A stretch of DNA of 64,000 nucleotides from UBA4742 sp002403895. GTDB lineage: Bacteria > Actinomycetota > Acidimicrobiia > Acidimicrobiales > Acidimicrobilacustridaceae. Both the position numbers and the translations under genes were made by a program. Each line of letters begins with the position of its first letter. The first letter of the stretch is position 1. Of this stretch, positions 47,650 through 56,964 are shown piece by piece. Under the pieces are notes generated by a model. It saw only the letters and a program-made list of their open reading frames with translations, was not told the DNA's origin and did not search any database. The stretch lies in NCBI GenBank assembly GCA_036823295.1, contig DAISGD010000014.1:1-64000 (forward strand), in the 5' to 3' direction.

Positions 47650-48045
47650 ATGGCCGCCGACGATGGAGTGCGCGAACAGTTGCAAGCACTCGGGGCCTTC
47701 ATCCGGGCCCGGCGGACCCAGGCGCAGATGTCGTTGCGCGACCTGGCTGATCTGACGAATGTGTCCAACCCCTACCTGAGCCAGATCGAACGGGGCCTGC
47801 ACGAGCCGTCCGTCCGGGTGTTGAAGTCAATCTCCGAGGCGTTGAATGTCTCGATCGACACCTTGCTGTTCCGGGCCGGCTTGGGGGCTGACCCGGATCC
47901 CAACGCCGGCACCGCGGTAGGCGCCCCGATGGACGCGGGTTCGGCCATCGCCACCGACCCCGCCCTCACCGACGAGCAACGACGCTCCCTGTTGGCGGTC
48001 TACCGCAGCTATACCGACGCGAACACCCGCCGCTCACCCGGCTGA
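47650..48045 (+). CDS. XRE-family HTH transcriptional regulator
   Basis: 131 residues. The helix-turn-helix (about residues 13-68) reads IRARRTQAQMSLRDLADLT, then VSNPYLSQIERGLHEPSVRV, standard for the Cro/C1-like XRE class. The C-terminal 60 residues form a short acidic/Gly-Ala linker and a helix with no ligand domain. The gene is 20 bp after the CDF gene and 158 bp before the phasin-like gene, whose promoter overlaps an inverted repeat. It may be the phasin regulator; this is inferred from position. Confidence 0.88.
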   Translation: MAADDGVREQLQALGAFIRARRTQAQMSLRDLADLTNVSNPYLSQIERGLHEPSVRVLKSISEALNVSIDTLLFRAGLGADPDPNAGTAVGAPMDAGSAIATDPALTDEQRRSLLAVYRSYTDANTRRSPG

Positions 48046-48103
48046 CCCCGCGGGCCGAGCCTCCGAGTGGCAGCCGGCGTGGCCGATGTCACGCTAGCTT
48101 TTG

Positions 48104-48143
48104 CAAGCAACGGGTTGACGTTTCATGCATTGCTTGAGATAGT
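48104..48143 (+). promoter_or_regulatory. Promoter with overlapping inverted repeat, upstream of the phasin-like gene
   Basis: TTGACG (48115-48120) and GATAGT (48138-48143) are 17 bp apart, a good sigma-70-type promoter. A 7-bp inverted repeat, CAAGCAA (48104-48110) and TTGCTTG (48130-48136), surrounds the -35 and reaches the -10. This layout suits a repressor operator. TGCA/TTGC-rich sites are also known for phasin regulators. The adjacent XRE protein is the obvious candidate, without proof. Confidence 0.6.
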
Positions 48144-48203
48144 TAGCACATCGCCGCCGGAACCTTCTCCGGCAGATCAAGCCCCTGAAAGGAAGTACCC
48201 GAG

Positions 48204-48569
48204 ATGGCCACCAATGCCACCACCGTGCTCAACACCATCACCGAAACCCAGGAAAAGGTGCTCGACGCCGTCCTGAACATCGAAGCCCCCGTCGTCGACT
48301 ACGTCCGCAAGGCTGCCGACTACGTCGAGCCGAACCTCCCCGAGTTCCCCACCAAGGATCTCACCGAGGACGTCCCCACGCTGCGCCAGTTCGTGGACAA
48401 CCAGTTCGCCTTCGCCGCCAAGGTGCTCGACTCGCAGCACAAGTTCGTGATCGAGCTGCTCGACGCCACCAAGCCCGTCGCCGAGAAGGTCGCCATCCAA
48501 AAGCCGGCCACCGGCGTCAAGAAGGTCACCAGGGCTGCCCCCCGCAAGCGGGTCGCCAAGGCCGCCTGA
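48204..48569 (+). CDS. Phasin-like/heparin-binding-hemagglutinin-like small helical protein
   Basis: 121 residues with GGAAG about 9 nt before the ATG. Almost entirely helical and amphipathic (TVLNTITETQEKVLDAVLN, FVDNQFAFAAKVLDSQHKFV). It ends in a basic Lys/Arg/Ala tail (KKVTRAAPRKRVAKAA) that resembles the tails of mycobacterial HBHA and actinobacterial phasins. Phasins coat polyhydroxyalkanoate granules or lipid bodies. No PHA synthase is in the window. The promoter and a strong terminator make it a single-gene unit, and a high expression level is likely. Confidence 0.7.
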   Translation: MATNATTVLNTITETQEKVLDAVLNIEAPVVDYVRKAADYVEPNLPEFPTKDLTEDVPTLRQFVDNQFAFAAKVLDSQHKFVIELLDATKPVAEKVAIQKPATGVKKVTRAAPRKRVAKAA

Positions 48570-48660
48570 GCCACCTGGTCATCATCAAGATCTGGGTACC
48601 GGAATCCCCCCTCCGGCCCAGTCCCAGACCGAACGACATGCCCCCCGTGTCGTAGGTCTC

Positions 48661-48695
48661 CCCGAAGGGCCCTCACGGGCCCTTCGGGTCGTTTT
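48661..48695 (+). terminator. Strong intrinsic terminator after the phasin-like gene
   Basis: A perfect 12-bp stem, CCCGAAGGGCCC (48661-48672) with GGGCCCTTCGGG (48677-48688), a TCAC loop, then TCGTTTT. This is the clearest terminator in the window and lies about 90 bp after the phasin-like stop codon. Confidence 0.85.
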
Positions 48696-48732
48696 GGGCC
48701 CGGCTCGGTCTCGGTTTCGGTCCGGCGGACGA

Positions 48733-48757
48733 AATCCCGACTTTTCTTGTCGGGATT
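48733..48757. promoter_or_regulatory. Inverted repeat upstream of the peroxiredoxin gene
   Basis: AATCCCGAC (48733-48741) and GTCGGGATT (48749-48757) form a perfect 9-bp inverted repeat with a 7-nt T-rich spacer, about 65 bp before the peroxiredoxin ATG. A TAGAGT hexamer (48772-48777) just downstream could be its -10. The repeat may be an operator or a second terminator; there is no T-run after it. Confidence 0.45.
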
Positions 48758-48820
48758 CCATTCGGAGCGCGTAGAGTGTCCGACGCATTCGATCCACCCA
48801 AATCTCATGAGGAGCCACCG

Positions 48821-49450
48821 ATGGCCGTTCGACTGGGCGACGACGCCCCCAACTTCACCGCCACCACGACCGACGGCGAGATCGACTTCTACGATTGGAA
48901 GGGCGACAGCTGGGCCGTGCTCTTCTCGCACCCGAAGGACTTCACCCCGGTGTGTACCACCGAGTTGGGCACCGTCGCCCGGCTCAAGCCTGAGTTCGAC
49001 AAGCGCAACGTGAAGGTCATCGGCCTCAGCGTCGACCCGGTCGACTCCCACGGCGAATGGGCCAAGGACATCGAGGAGACCCAGGGCACCGCGGTCAACT
49101 TCCCGCTCATCGCCGACCCCGAGCGCACCGTCGCCGATCTGTACGACATGATCCAGCCCAACGCCAGCGACACCAACACGGTGCGATCCGTGTTCGTGAT
49201 CGGCGCCGACAACAAGGTGAAGCTGTCGCTCACCTACCCGGCCAGCACCGGACGGAACTTCGACGAGATCCTCCGGGTCATCGATTCGCTGCAGCTCACC
49301 GCCAACCACAAGGTGGCCACCCCCGCCGACTGGAAGCAGGGCGAGGACGTCATCATCGTGCCCGCCGTCTCCGACGAGGAGGCCAAGGAGCGCTTCGGCG
49401 AGTTCACCACCATCAAGCCGTACCTGCGCACGGTGCCCCAGCCCAAGTAA
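48821..49450 (+). CDS. 1-Cys peroxiredoxin (Prx6-type)
   Basis: 209 residues from the ATG at 48821, chosen because AGGAG lies 7 nt upstream; an in-frame upstream start gives an atypical N-terminus. The peroxidatic cysteine is in FTPVCTTELG, and the core also has FPLIADPERTVADLYDMI. This is the only cysteine in the protein, so it is a 1-Cys enzyme that must be recycled by an external thiol. It reduces hydrogen peroxide and organic hydroperoxides. The length and C-terminal domain (VTPADW-like ATPADWKQGEDVII) fit Prx6. Confidence 0.92.
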   Translation: MAVRLGDDAPNFTATTTDGEIDFYDWKGDSWAVLFSHPKDFTPVCTTELGTVARLKPEFDKRNVKVIGLSVDPVDSHGEWAKDIEETQGTAVNFPLIADPERTVADLYDMIQPNASDTNTVRSVFVIGADNKVKLSLTYPASTGRNFDEILRVIDSLQLTANHKVATPADWKQGEDVIIVPAVSDEEAKERFGEFTTIKPYLRTVPQPK

Positions 49451-49476
49451 TCCACCGGCCGTCTGGCTGGGCTGGC

Positions 49477-52400
49477 CTAGACCGAGGCCGGCTCGGGCGC
49501 GAGGACCAGGTCGATGACTCGGCGCCACCCCTCCGCGGTGATCCCCAGCGCGGCCAGCCGAGCGTCGGCCACGTGCCCGGCCTCGGTGGCCGAGGGGAGG
49601 TCGAGTGACCGCAGCGCGGCCGCCTCGGCCAGGCGAGCGATGGCCTGGGTCACCTCGTCCTCGAGACCGTCGAGAGTCTCGATGGTGCCGCTGAGCATCG
49701 AGAGGGCTTCATCATCACCCCGCCGGGCGGCGATCAGGCCAGAAGCAATCTGCGCCGTCACCCGATCCAGGTAGGTGGCTCGCTCGCTCTGGTCCACCTC
49801 GGCGGCCAGGGCCACGGCCTCGTCGTCGTCGTCACCACTGGCGGCCAAGGCCAGGGCCAGAGCGCTCTGGGCGTAGGTTGAGGGAGGAACGTCAGCCGAT
49901 CCCTCCGCCGGGCCCCGCAGCATCCCGATCGCCTCGGCCACCCGGCCCACCTGGAGCAGGGCCAGCCCGTTGGCCACGACGCGCTCGGTAACCCCGAGCC
50001 CCTCGGTGTCGTCGGCATCGGCTTGGACCCGATCGATGGCATCGAGCGCCAACTCCGGATCGCCGACGGCGACCGCAGCGCCGGCCAGGCCGGCCACCAG
50101 CGTGAAGCGATCCTCGACAGCCCGGTCGCTGGCCAGCCCGTCCTCCACGCCGTCGCGCATCATGTTCAGACCCTCCTCCACCCGGCCCACCGCCACCAGG
50201 GAGCGGCCCAGGGCCACGAGGGCCTGGGTCTCGCCGAAGCGGTCCCCGATGGACTGGAACACGCCGTGAGCCTCACGGGCGAAGTCCACCGCGGTCGAGG
50301 AGCGGCCCGACCACAGGGCCACCCCGGCGCCGAGGTTGTTCATCATGCCCTCGCCCCACCGGTCACCCCGCTCACGGGCCTCGATCAGCACCTGCTCACC
50401 GAGGGCCCACGCCTCGTCCAGATTGCCCTGGTTGAAGCGCACGAAGGCCAACAACCCAGTGGCCCACCCCAGCCCCCCCACATCGCCCAACTCGGTGAAC
50501 GTTTCCGCCGAGCGGGTGAGACGGCTCTCGGCCTCGCCCGAGCGGCCCTCGACGAAGGAGATCCACGCCAGATGCTGGAGCGCCCACGCCTCGCCCCGAC
50601 GGTCCCCGACCTGGCGCGAGGCAGCCAGCGCGGCACGGATCGACGTTTCGGCTTCCTCGTTGAGACCGAGGAAGATCTGGGCCATCCCGATCTCGCGCAT
50701 GGCGTCCGCCGCGCCCCGGTCATCACCCAACTCACGGAACCGCTCAACGGCGGCGGCCAGGGTCTCGATGGCCGAGGCCAGGTCGCCGTTGTCTCGCTCG
50801 ACCTCGCCCCGCACCAGCAGGGACCGGGCCACGCCGGCCTCGTCGCCGAGCGAGACCGCCAGGCCATGCGCCTCCTCGACGTCGGCCCGGGCGGAGGCCA
50901 GGTCGCGCGTGTCGGCCTCGACCCCGGCCCGGCCCAGCAGCAGATTGACCCGCCGGGTCGACGGCGCCGACGTGACCAGACGCAGCGCCTGGCTGTAGAG
51001 ACGCTCGGCCACGGGCAGAGCCTGGGCCACCTCGGCGCGGCGAGCTGCCTCCTCCAACCAGTCCAGGGCCTGGGTCGCCACCGCCGCGGGCACCCCTTCG
51101 ACAGGCCCCAGCTCGGCGGTCAGGTCGGCGGCCGCCCCGAAATGGAACGCCACCATGTCCACCAGCCGGGCGTCGGCCTGGCTGCGATGTTGGACGGTGT
51201 GGGACAGGTAATAGGCGATGCCGTAGTGGCGACGGGCCCGGTCGGCCTTCGTCAGGATGCCGTAGGCCACCTCCCGGATGAGGTCGGAGCGGAACGACCA
51301 GTGGTGGCCGTCGACTCGCAGGATCTCCTTGCTCTCCAGCCCGGCCAGCACCGAACTCAGATCCGCGGTGTCGCGCATCTCGGCGGCCATGACCTCGAGC
51401 GCTTTCACCGGCCCGCTCTGACCCCACACCGCGGCGTCCTCGAGCGTGCCCCGCTCGGGCCGGGTGAGCCCGTCGATGCGGGCGGCCACGAGTCCCCGGA
51501 GGGTGTCGGGCAGCTCGCCCAGCGTGCCCAGGCCGTTGGCCAGTCCGCCGGGCGAGAGCTCGGGGTCGCCCAGCAGCGCCACCAGTTCTTCCAAGAAGAA
51601 CGGGTTGCCACCGCTGCGATCGAGCAATGCGGCCCGCAGCTCGGCCGGGATGTCGCCGGACAACAGGGCATCCAACAGCTCACCGGTGGCGCCCTGGTCG
51701 AGGGGGTCGAGGTTGACCAGCACGGTGTTGTGGCGGCCGATGGGGACTGACCACCCGTCGGTCAGGATCGTCTGGCGAGCAGTAGCGATGAGCCCGAAGG
51801 GACGGCGAGCGAGCCGGTCCATCAACGCGGTGAGCAACTCGAGCACGAGCGGGTCGGCCCAGTGCAGATCGGAGAGCACCAACACCACGGGACGGGTACG
51901 GGTGGCCGCCTCGACGAAGGTGAGTATGGCCCGCGTGGCCTCTTCGCGGGCTCGTTGCGGGTCGATCTCGCGCAGGGCGACCTCGTAGCCCATCAAGAAG
52001 AGCAGGCCACCGACCACCCGCTTCGCCTCGACCGGTTGGCCGGTGGCACCCAGCGCCTTGGTCACCGTCTCGGTGGTGAGGCGCTCGGCGTCGGCCAACG
52101 GGTCGTCGGGGCCGAGCCCGCAGGCCTGGCGTAGTGCCTCGGCGATGGGCCACCACACGTTGGCCTCGCCGTAGGGCACACAGCGGCCCTCGAAAACGAG
52201 CGCCCCGTGATTGCAGCGGGCCACCGAGGCGGATTCCTCAGCGAGGCGGGACTTGCCTACGCCGGCGTCGCCGATGAGCAGCAACAGGTGGGCCCGGCGG
52301 CGCTCGACGGCGGAGTCGATGGCGTTGGTCAGCACGCCCAGTTCGGCCTCGCGGCCCACGAACGGGGTCTGTACCCGGCGCGGGCGATGCCCCGGCGGCA

Positions 52401-53028
52401 GGAGTGGCTCGATGGCGGCCCAGGCCTGGATGGGCTCTTCGCGGCCCTTGGCCTCGACCGCACCGAGCGACTGGTAGGCGATGACCTCGCGGGTGGCGGC
52501 GTAGGTGGCCGGTCCCACCACCACCGCACCGGGTGCGGCCGCCACCTGCAGCCGTTGGGCGGCGTTCACGACGTCGCCCATGGCGGTGTAGTCGCCGCCG
52601 GCCCGCAACGCGCCGACCAGAACCTCACCGGTGTTGACCCCGATGCGGACCTCGACCGCCATGCGCCCCTCGGCTCGGGCGGCGGCCAGGCTGTCCTGCA
52701 TACGCAGGGCGGCCCGTACCGCCCGCTCGGCATCGTCCTCGTGGGCCACGGGGGCCCCAAACAGGGCGATGATGGCGTCACCGACGATCTTGTCGACCCG
52801 GCCGCCGAACGACGTCACGTCGCGCACCAGGCGCTCGAAGCACGAATCGACAAGGTTCTTGACGTGTTCGGGGTCAGCTGTCTCGCTGAGGGTGGTGAAG
52901 CCCACCAGATCGGCGAACAACACGGTGGCCACCCGCCGCTCGTCGCTCAGGCTGACCAGGGGTTGCCCGCAACTGGAACAGAATCGTGCGCCGTCGGCCA
53001 CGAATGCTCCACAGCTCGGACACGCCAC
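49477..53028 (-). CDS. Zinc-ribbon, class III nucleotide cyclase, AAA/STAND ATPase and TPR protein
   Basis: 1183 residues from GTG. Domains in order: a zinc ribbon (CPSCG and CSSCG, residues 3-21); a class III adenylate/guanylate cyclase domain with metal Asp in VLFADLVGFTTLSE and GDAIIALFG, a preceding Lys, and transition-state Asn/Arg in GDVVNAAQRL (about 32-195); an ATPase module opening with FVGREAELGVL, Walker A GDAGVGKS, and Walker B VLVLSDLHWADP (about 220-500); and long TPR repeats (about 640-1180). The catalytic cyclase residues are intact. Such proteins are signalling ATPases common in actinobacteria; the signal is not known. Confidence 0.9.
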   Translation of the reverse strand: MACPSCGAFVADGARFCSSCGQPLVSLSDERRVATVLFADLVGFTTLSETADPEHVKNLVDSCFERLVRDVTSFGGRVDKIVGDAIIALFGAPVAHEDDAERAVRAALRMQDSLAAARAEGRMAVEVRIGVNTGEVLVGALRAGGDYTAMGDVVNAAQRLQVAAAPGAVVVGPATYAATREVIAYQSLGAVEAKGREEPIQAWAAIEPLLPPGHRPRRVQTPFVGREAELGVLTNAIDSAVERRRAHLLLLIGDAGVGKSRLAEESASVARCNHGALVFEGRCVPYGEANVWWPIAEALRQACGLGPDDPLADAERLTTETVTKALGATGQPVEAKRVVGGLLFLMGYEVALREIDPQRAREEATRAILTFVEAATRTRPVVLVLSDLHWADPLVLELLTALMDRLARRPFGLIATARQTILTDGWSVPIGRHNTVLVNLDPLDQGATGELLDALLSGDIPAELRAALLDRSGGNPFFLEELVALLGDPELSPGGLANGLGTLGELPDTLRGLVAARIDGLTRPERGTLEDAAVWGQSGPVKALEVMAAEMRDTADLSSVLAGLESKEILRVDGHHWSFRSDLIREVAYGILTKADRARRHYGIAYYLSHTVQHRSQADARLVDMVAFHFGAAADLTAELGPVEGVPAAVATQALDWLEEAARRAEVAQALPVAERLYSQALRLVTSAPSTRRVNLLLGRAGVEADTRDLASARADVEEAHGLAVSLGDEAGVARSLLVRGEVERDNGDLASAIETLAAAVERFRELGDDRGAADAMREIGMAQIFLGLNEEAETSIRAALAASRQVGDRRGEAWALQHLAWISFVEGRSGEAESRLTRSAETFTELGDVGGLGWATGLLAFVRFNQGNLDEAWALGEQVLIEARERGDRWGEGMMNNLGAGVALWSGRSSTAVDFAREAHGVFQSIGDRFGETQALVALGRSLVAVGRVEEGLNMMRDGVEDGLASDRAVEDRFTLVAGLAGAAVAVGDPELALDAIDRVQADADDTEGLGVTERVVANGLALLQVGRVAEAIGMLRGPAEGSADVPPSTYAQSALALALAASGDDDDEAVALAAEVDQSERATYLDRVTAQIASGLIAARRGDDEALSMLSGTIETLDGLEDEVTQAIARLAEAAALRSLDLPSATEAGHVADARLAALGITAEGWRRVIDLVLAPEPASV

Positions 53029-53182
53029 ATCTCCAGCATACGGGGAGAGGGTCCAGACCTCTCCAGGGGTTCGTCAGGGTGCACCGGCCGCCGGCGACCG
53101 GCGCCGGGGAGGCAGGACCGGCTCTGCCCCTTAGGCTATGGCGATCGCGGCCTGAGCTGCCCCGCCCGACGAGAGGATCCCT

Positions 53183-53953
53183 GTGACCGTCACCGAAACC
53201 TCGCCGCCTCAGCCGCCAGCCCCCCCGCGCGACATGGCGGCCCGGGCCATCCACGCCTCGAAGGTCTACGGCAGCGGCGACACCGAAGTGCGGGCCCTGG
53301 ACGACATCTCCGTCGACTTCGAGCGCGGCCGCTTCACCGCCATCATGGGCCCGTCCGGCTCGGGCAAATCGACCCTCATGCACTGCGTGGCCGGGCTCGA
53401 CACCCTCACCTCCGGCCAGGTCTTCATCGGCGACACCGACCTCAGCCGGCTCAGCGAGAAGCAGCTGACGTTGCTGCGCCGCGACCAGATCGGCTTCGTG
53501 TTCCAGGCCTACAACCTGGTGCCGACCCTGACCGCGGCGGAGAACATCACCCTCCCCCTGGATCTGGCCGGCCAGTCGGTGGAAAGGGCCTGGTTCGATC
53601 AGGTCATCGACACCTTGAACCTGCGCGACCGTCTCGGTCATCGCCCCAGTGAGCTCTCGGGCGGCCAACAGCAGCGGGTGGCCGTGGCCCGGGCTCTGGC
53701 CAGCCGACCCCAGATCATCTTCGCCGACGAGCCCACCGGCAACCTCGACTCGCGCTCGGGCACCGAGGTTCTCGACTTCATGCGCCGGGCCGTCGACGAG
53801 TTCCGCCAGACCATCGTGATGGTCACCCACGATCCCGGCGCGGCTGGCCATGCGGACCGAGTGGTGTTCCTGGCCGACGGCAAGATCGTGGACGAGATGC
53901 GCGATCCCTCGGCGAAGCTGGTGCTCGACCGCATGAGCCGCTTCGGCGAATAG
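53183..53953 (+). CDS. ABC transporter ATP-binding protein (LolD/MacB type)
   Basis: 256 residues from GTG. Walker A is GPSGSGKS, the signature is LSGGQQQRVAVARAL, and Walker B is IIFADEPTGNLD, the last with the NLDS D-loop typical of the LolD/FtsE/MacB branch. The permease gene follows 7 bp downstream. The pair probably exports a lipid, peptide or drug, or works in envelope maintenance; the substrate is not visible. It diverges from the cyclase gene across a 154-bp gap. Confidence 0.95.
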   Translation: MTVTETSPPQPPAPPRDMAARAIHASKVYGSGDTEVRALDDISVDFERGRFTAIMGPSGSGKSTLMHCVAGLDTLTSGQVFIGDTDLSRLSEKQLTLLRRDQIGFVFQAYNLVPTLTAAENITLPLDLAGQSVERAWFDQVIDTLNLRDRLGHRPSELSGGQQQRVAVARALASRPQIIFADEPTGNLDSRSGTEVLDFMRRAVDEFRQTIVMVTHDPGAAGHADRVVFLADGKIVDEMRDPSAKLVLDRMSRFGE

Positions 53954-53960
53954 ACCCATC

Positions 53961-56522
53961 GTGCTCCGAATTGCCTGGCGCGGCTTGCTCGCGCACAAAG
54001 TCCGTATGGTGGCGACCGTGCTCGCCGTCGTGCTGGGCGTCGCCTTCATGGCCGGCACCCAGGTGTTCACCGACACGTTCTCGAAGAGCTTCGACGAGAT
54101 CTTCACCGACGTGAACAAGGGCACCGACGCCGTCGTCCGTTCGAGCCAAAAGATCGAGCGCGATTTCGGCGACGCCCAACGGTCCCGTATCAGCGAGACG
54201 GTGGTGCCCCAGATCCAGCAGGTGAACGGAGTGAAGGCGGCCGAGGGCTCGATCCGGGGCCAGATTCGCATCATCGGCCGCGACGGCAAGCCCACCGGCG
54301 ACCCCCAGAACGGCGCTCCTACGTTCGGCCTCAACTGGATGACCGACCCCCAGCTCAGCCAGTGGCATCTCGTCGACGGCCACGAGCCTCGGGGACCGAC
54401 CGAGATGGTGCTCGACCAGGCCATCTCCACCGACCAGGGCTTCCAGGTCGGTGATCAGGTCTCGATCTCCGGCGGCCAGGGTCAGACCACGCCGTTCACG
54501 CTGGTCGGGGTGGCCACGTTCGGCAAAGCCAAGAACTTCAGCGGTGCCTCGGCCGCCCTGTTCGACACGACCACTGCCCAGCACATCGCCGCCGAACCGG
54601 GCAAGTTTGACTGGATCGCGGTGGCCGCCCAGCCGGGGGTGAGCCAGACGGAGCTGGTGAGCCACATCCAGCAGGCTGGCCTGCCAGCCGACACCGAGGT
54701 CATCACCGGCGTGCAGTTCACCAAGGAGAGCCAGGACACGTTCCGCAAGGTGCTGTCCACCTTCAAGACGTTCCTGCTGGTGTTCGCCCTCATCGCCTTG
54801 TTCGTGGGCGCCTTCATCATCTACAACACATTCTCCATCATCGTGGCCCAGCGCACCAAGGAAGTGGCCATGCTGCGGGCCATCGGGGCCAGTCGCCGCC
54901 AGGTTTTGGGGTCGGTCATCGCCGAATCGGCCATCGTCGGGCTGCTGGCCTCGATCATCGGCATCGGCGTCGGCATCCTCATCGCCCTCGGGCTAAAGGC
55001 CGCCTTCAGCGCCGGTGGGGGCCTGCCGCCGGGTGCTGCCGTGGTCTCGGCCCGCACGGTCGTGGTCTCCCTCGCCATCGGGGTCACGGTGACGGTGGTG
55101 TCGGCGGTGTTCCCGGCCCGCCGCGCCGCCAAGGTGGCACCGGTGGCCGCCATGCGCGACGTCGCCATCGACACTTCGGGCCACTCCCGGGTGCGGGTGG
55201 CCGCCGGTCTTCTCCTGACCCTCGTCGGGGGCCTCTTCCTCTACATCGGGCTCTTCAACAAGGTGGACAGCCCGCTCCCGGTGGTAGGTGGTGGCATCTT
55301 CTTCGTGTTCCTGGGCGTGGCCGTCCTCGGTCCCACCCTGGCCAACCCGCTCTGCCGGGTCATCGGCTGGCCCATCGCCCGCTTCGGCGGGGTGACCGGC
55401 CACCTGGCCCGGGAGAACGCCCGGCGCAACCCCAAGCGCACCGCCTCCACCGCGTCGGCCCTCATGATCGCCGTGGGCCTGGTCAGCTTCATCGCCATTG
55501 CCGGCCAGTCGCTCAAGGCATCGACCACCCAACTCATCGATCGGGGCATCAAGACCGACTTCGTGGTGAATTCCGGTGGGTTCATCAACGGCGGCCTGAG
55601 CCCGACCCTCACGTCCGCCATCGACCAGGTGCCGGGCGTGGCCACCTCTGCCGGGCTGCGGTTGAATATCGCCAAGGTGGGTGACAAGGGCACGCTCATC
55701 CTGGCCTTCGACCCGGCCGCGCTCCCCAAGATCTTCGCCTTCAACGTGGTCGACGGATCGCTCGACCAACTCGGCACCAACGGGTTGATGGTGGACAAGA
55801 AGACGGCGACGGCCAAGGGCCTCACGGTGGGGTCGCTGGTGCCTCTCACCTTCGCCGAGACCGGTCCCCAGGACTTCACTGTGGCCGCCATCTACGACAG
55901 CACCTTGCCGCTGCCCGGGGGCTCGTACGTGATCGCCACAGTGGCCTACGACGCCAACTACCCGGTGAACCAGCAGGTCGAGTACCAGATCTACGCCAAG
56001 CTGGCCGACGGCGCCAAGATCGCCGATGTGCGGGGGCCGATCCAAAAACTCACGGACGCCTATCCGACGGCGAAGCTGCAGGACATCACCCAATACAAGG
56101 ATGCCCAGCTCGGCCAGATCGACCAGTTCCTACTCGTCATCTACGTCCTGCTGGGCCTGTCCCTCATTATCGCAGTGATCGGCATCATCAACACGCTGCT
56201 GCTGTCGGTCTACGAACGCATCCACGAGATCGGGCTGCTGCGTGCCGTGGGTGAGACCCGCGGACAGCTGCGCTCCACCGTGCGGTGGGAGGCGGTGATC
56301 ATCGCCGTGCTGGGCACCCTGTTGGGCCTCATCATCGGGCTGTTCTTCGGGTGGGCGTTGGTCAAGGCCCTCTACGACGACGGCGTCAAGGTCTTCGCCA
56401 TCCCCTATGACCAGCTCGCCATCTTCATGGTGGTGGCCGGGACCGTCGGCGTGCTGGCGGCCCTCTACCCCGCGTCCCGGGCGGCGCGCTTGAACATCCT
56501 CAACGCCATCTCTACCGACTGA
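53961..56522 (+). CDS. ABC transporter permease with two FtsX domains
   Basis: 853 residues from GTG. An N-terminal helix (about 12-32) precedes a large extracytoplasmic domain. A first FtsX-like block follows around 270-400 (FIIYNTFSIIVAQRTKEVAM, LRAIGASRRQVLGSVI), then two further helices. A second extracytoplasmic part leads to a C-terminal FtsX block (IGIINTLLLSVYERIHEIGL, LRAVGETRGQLRSTVRWE). Two FtsX domains in one chain are usual for actinobacterial permeases of this class. It works with the ATPase encoded just upstream. Confidence 0.94.
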   Translation: MLRIAWRGLLAHKVRMVATVLAVVLGVAFMAGTQVFTDTFSKSFDEIFTDVNKGTDAVVRSSQKIERDFGDAQRSRISETVVPQIQQVNGVKAAEGSIRGQIRIIGRDGKPTGDPQNGAPTFGLNWMTDPQLSQWHLVDGHEPRGPTEMVLDQAISTDQGFQVGDQVSISGGQGQTTPFTLVGVATFGKAKNFSGASAALFDTTTAQHIAAEPGKFDWIAVAAQPGVSQTELVSHIQQAGLPADTEVITGVQFTKESQDTFRKVLSTFKTFLLVFALIALFVGAFIIYNTFSIIVAQRTKEVAMLRAIGASRRQVLGSVIAESAIVGLLASIIGIGVGILIALGLKAAFSAGGGLPPGAAVVSARTVVVSLAIGVTVTVVSAVFPARRAAKVAPVAAMRDVAIDTSGHSRVRVAAGLLLTLVGGLFLYIGLFNKVDSPLPVVGGGIFFVFLGVAVLGPTLANPLCRVIGWPIARFGGVTGHLARENARRNPKRTASTASALMIAVGLVSFIAIAGQSLKASTTQLIDRGIKTDFVVNSGGFINGGLSPTLTSAIDQVPGVATSAGLRLNIAKVGDKGTLILAFDPAALPKIFAFNVVDGSLDQLGTNGLMVDKKTATAKGLTVGSLVPLTFAETGPQDFTVAAIYDSTLPLPGGSYVIATVAYDANYPVNQQVEYQIYAKLADGAKIADVRGPIQKLTDAYPTAKLQDITQYKDAQLGQIDQFLLVIYVLLGLSLIIAVIGIINTLLLSVYERIHEIGLLRAVGETRGQLRSTVRWEAVIIAVLGTLLGLIIGLFFGWALVKALYDDGVKVFAIPYDQLAIFMVVAGTVGVLAALYPASRAARLNILNAISTD

Positions 56523-56550
56523 TCCTCCGACCGATCGAGGCATCCACACC

Positions 56551-56946
56551 ATGGCGTATGACCCACACCATCTCTCCGACGAGGTCCTCGCCTTCCTGGC
56601 CGAACGACATCTGGCCACCCTCACCACGCTGCGACCCGACGGCAGTCCCCACGTCGTTGCCGTCGGCTTCACCTGGGATGACGACGCCGGGTTGGCCCGC
56701 ATCATCACGTTCGCCCCCAGCCGCAAAGCCGCCAATGTGGCCGCCGAACCGGGCCGCCGGGCCGCCGTCTGCCAGGTCGACGGCAGCCGCTGGCTGACCC
56801 TCGAGGGCGCCGCCGAGGTCACCGATGAAGGTGACCGGGTGGCCGAGGCAGTCCGTCGCTACGCCGAGCGCTACCGCCCGCCGGGCGAGCGCGACGACCG
56901 GGTGGCCATCGAGATCCGGGTGGATCGGGTGCTCGGCCGGGCCTGA
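56551..56946 (+). CDS. PPOX-class, probably F420-dependent, oxidoreductase
   Basis: 131 residues of split beta-barrel type. The opening ERHLATLTTLRPDGSPHVVA and the middle SRKAANVAAEPGRRAAVCQV are characteristic of actinobacterial F420-dependent PPOX proteins, which bind deazaflavin F420 or FMN and reduce small substrates. It starts 28 bp after the ABC permease and ends 18 bp before the response regulator gene. Confidence 0.85.
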   Translation: MAYDPHHLSDEVLAFLAERHLATLTTLRPDGSPHVVAVGFTWDDDAGLARIITFAPSRKAANVAAEPGRRAAVCQVDGSRWLTLEGAAEVTDEGDRVAEAVRRYAERYRPPGERDDRVAIEIRVDRVLGRA

Positions 56947-56964
56947 TCCGGCAAACTCTTGGCC

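Noticed and set aside
50023..51750. A 575-codon plus-strand open frame opposite the cyclase-ATPase gene
   Set aside because: The minus-strand gene shows clear cyclase, ATPase and TPR signatures; the opposite reading shows none.
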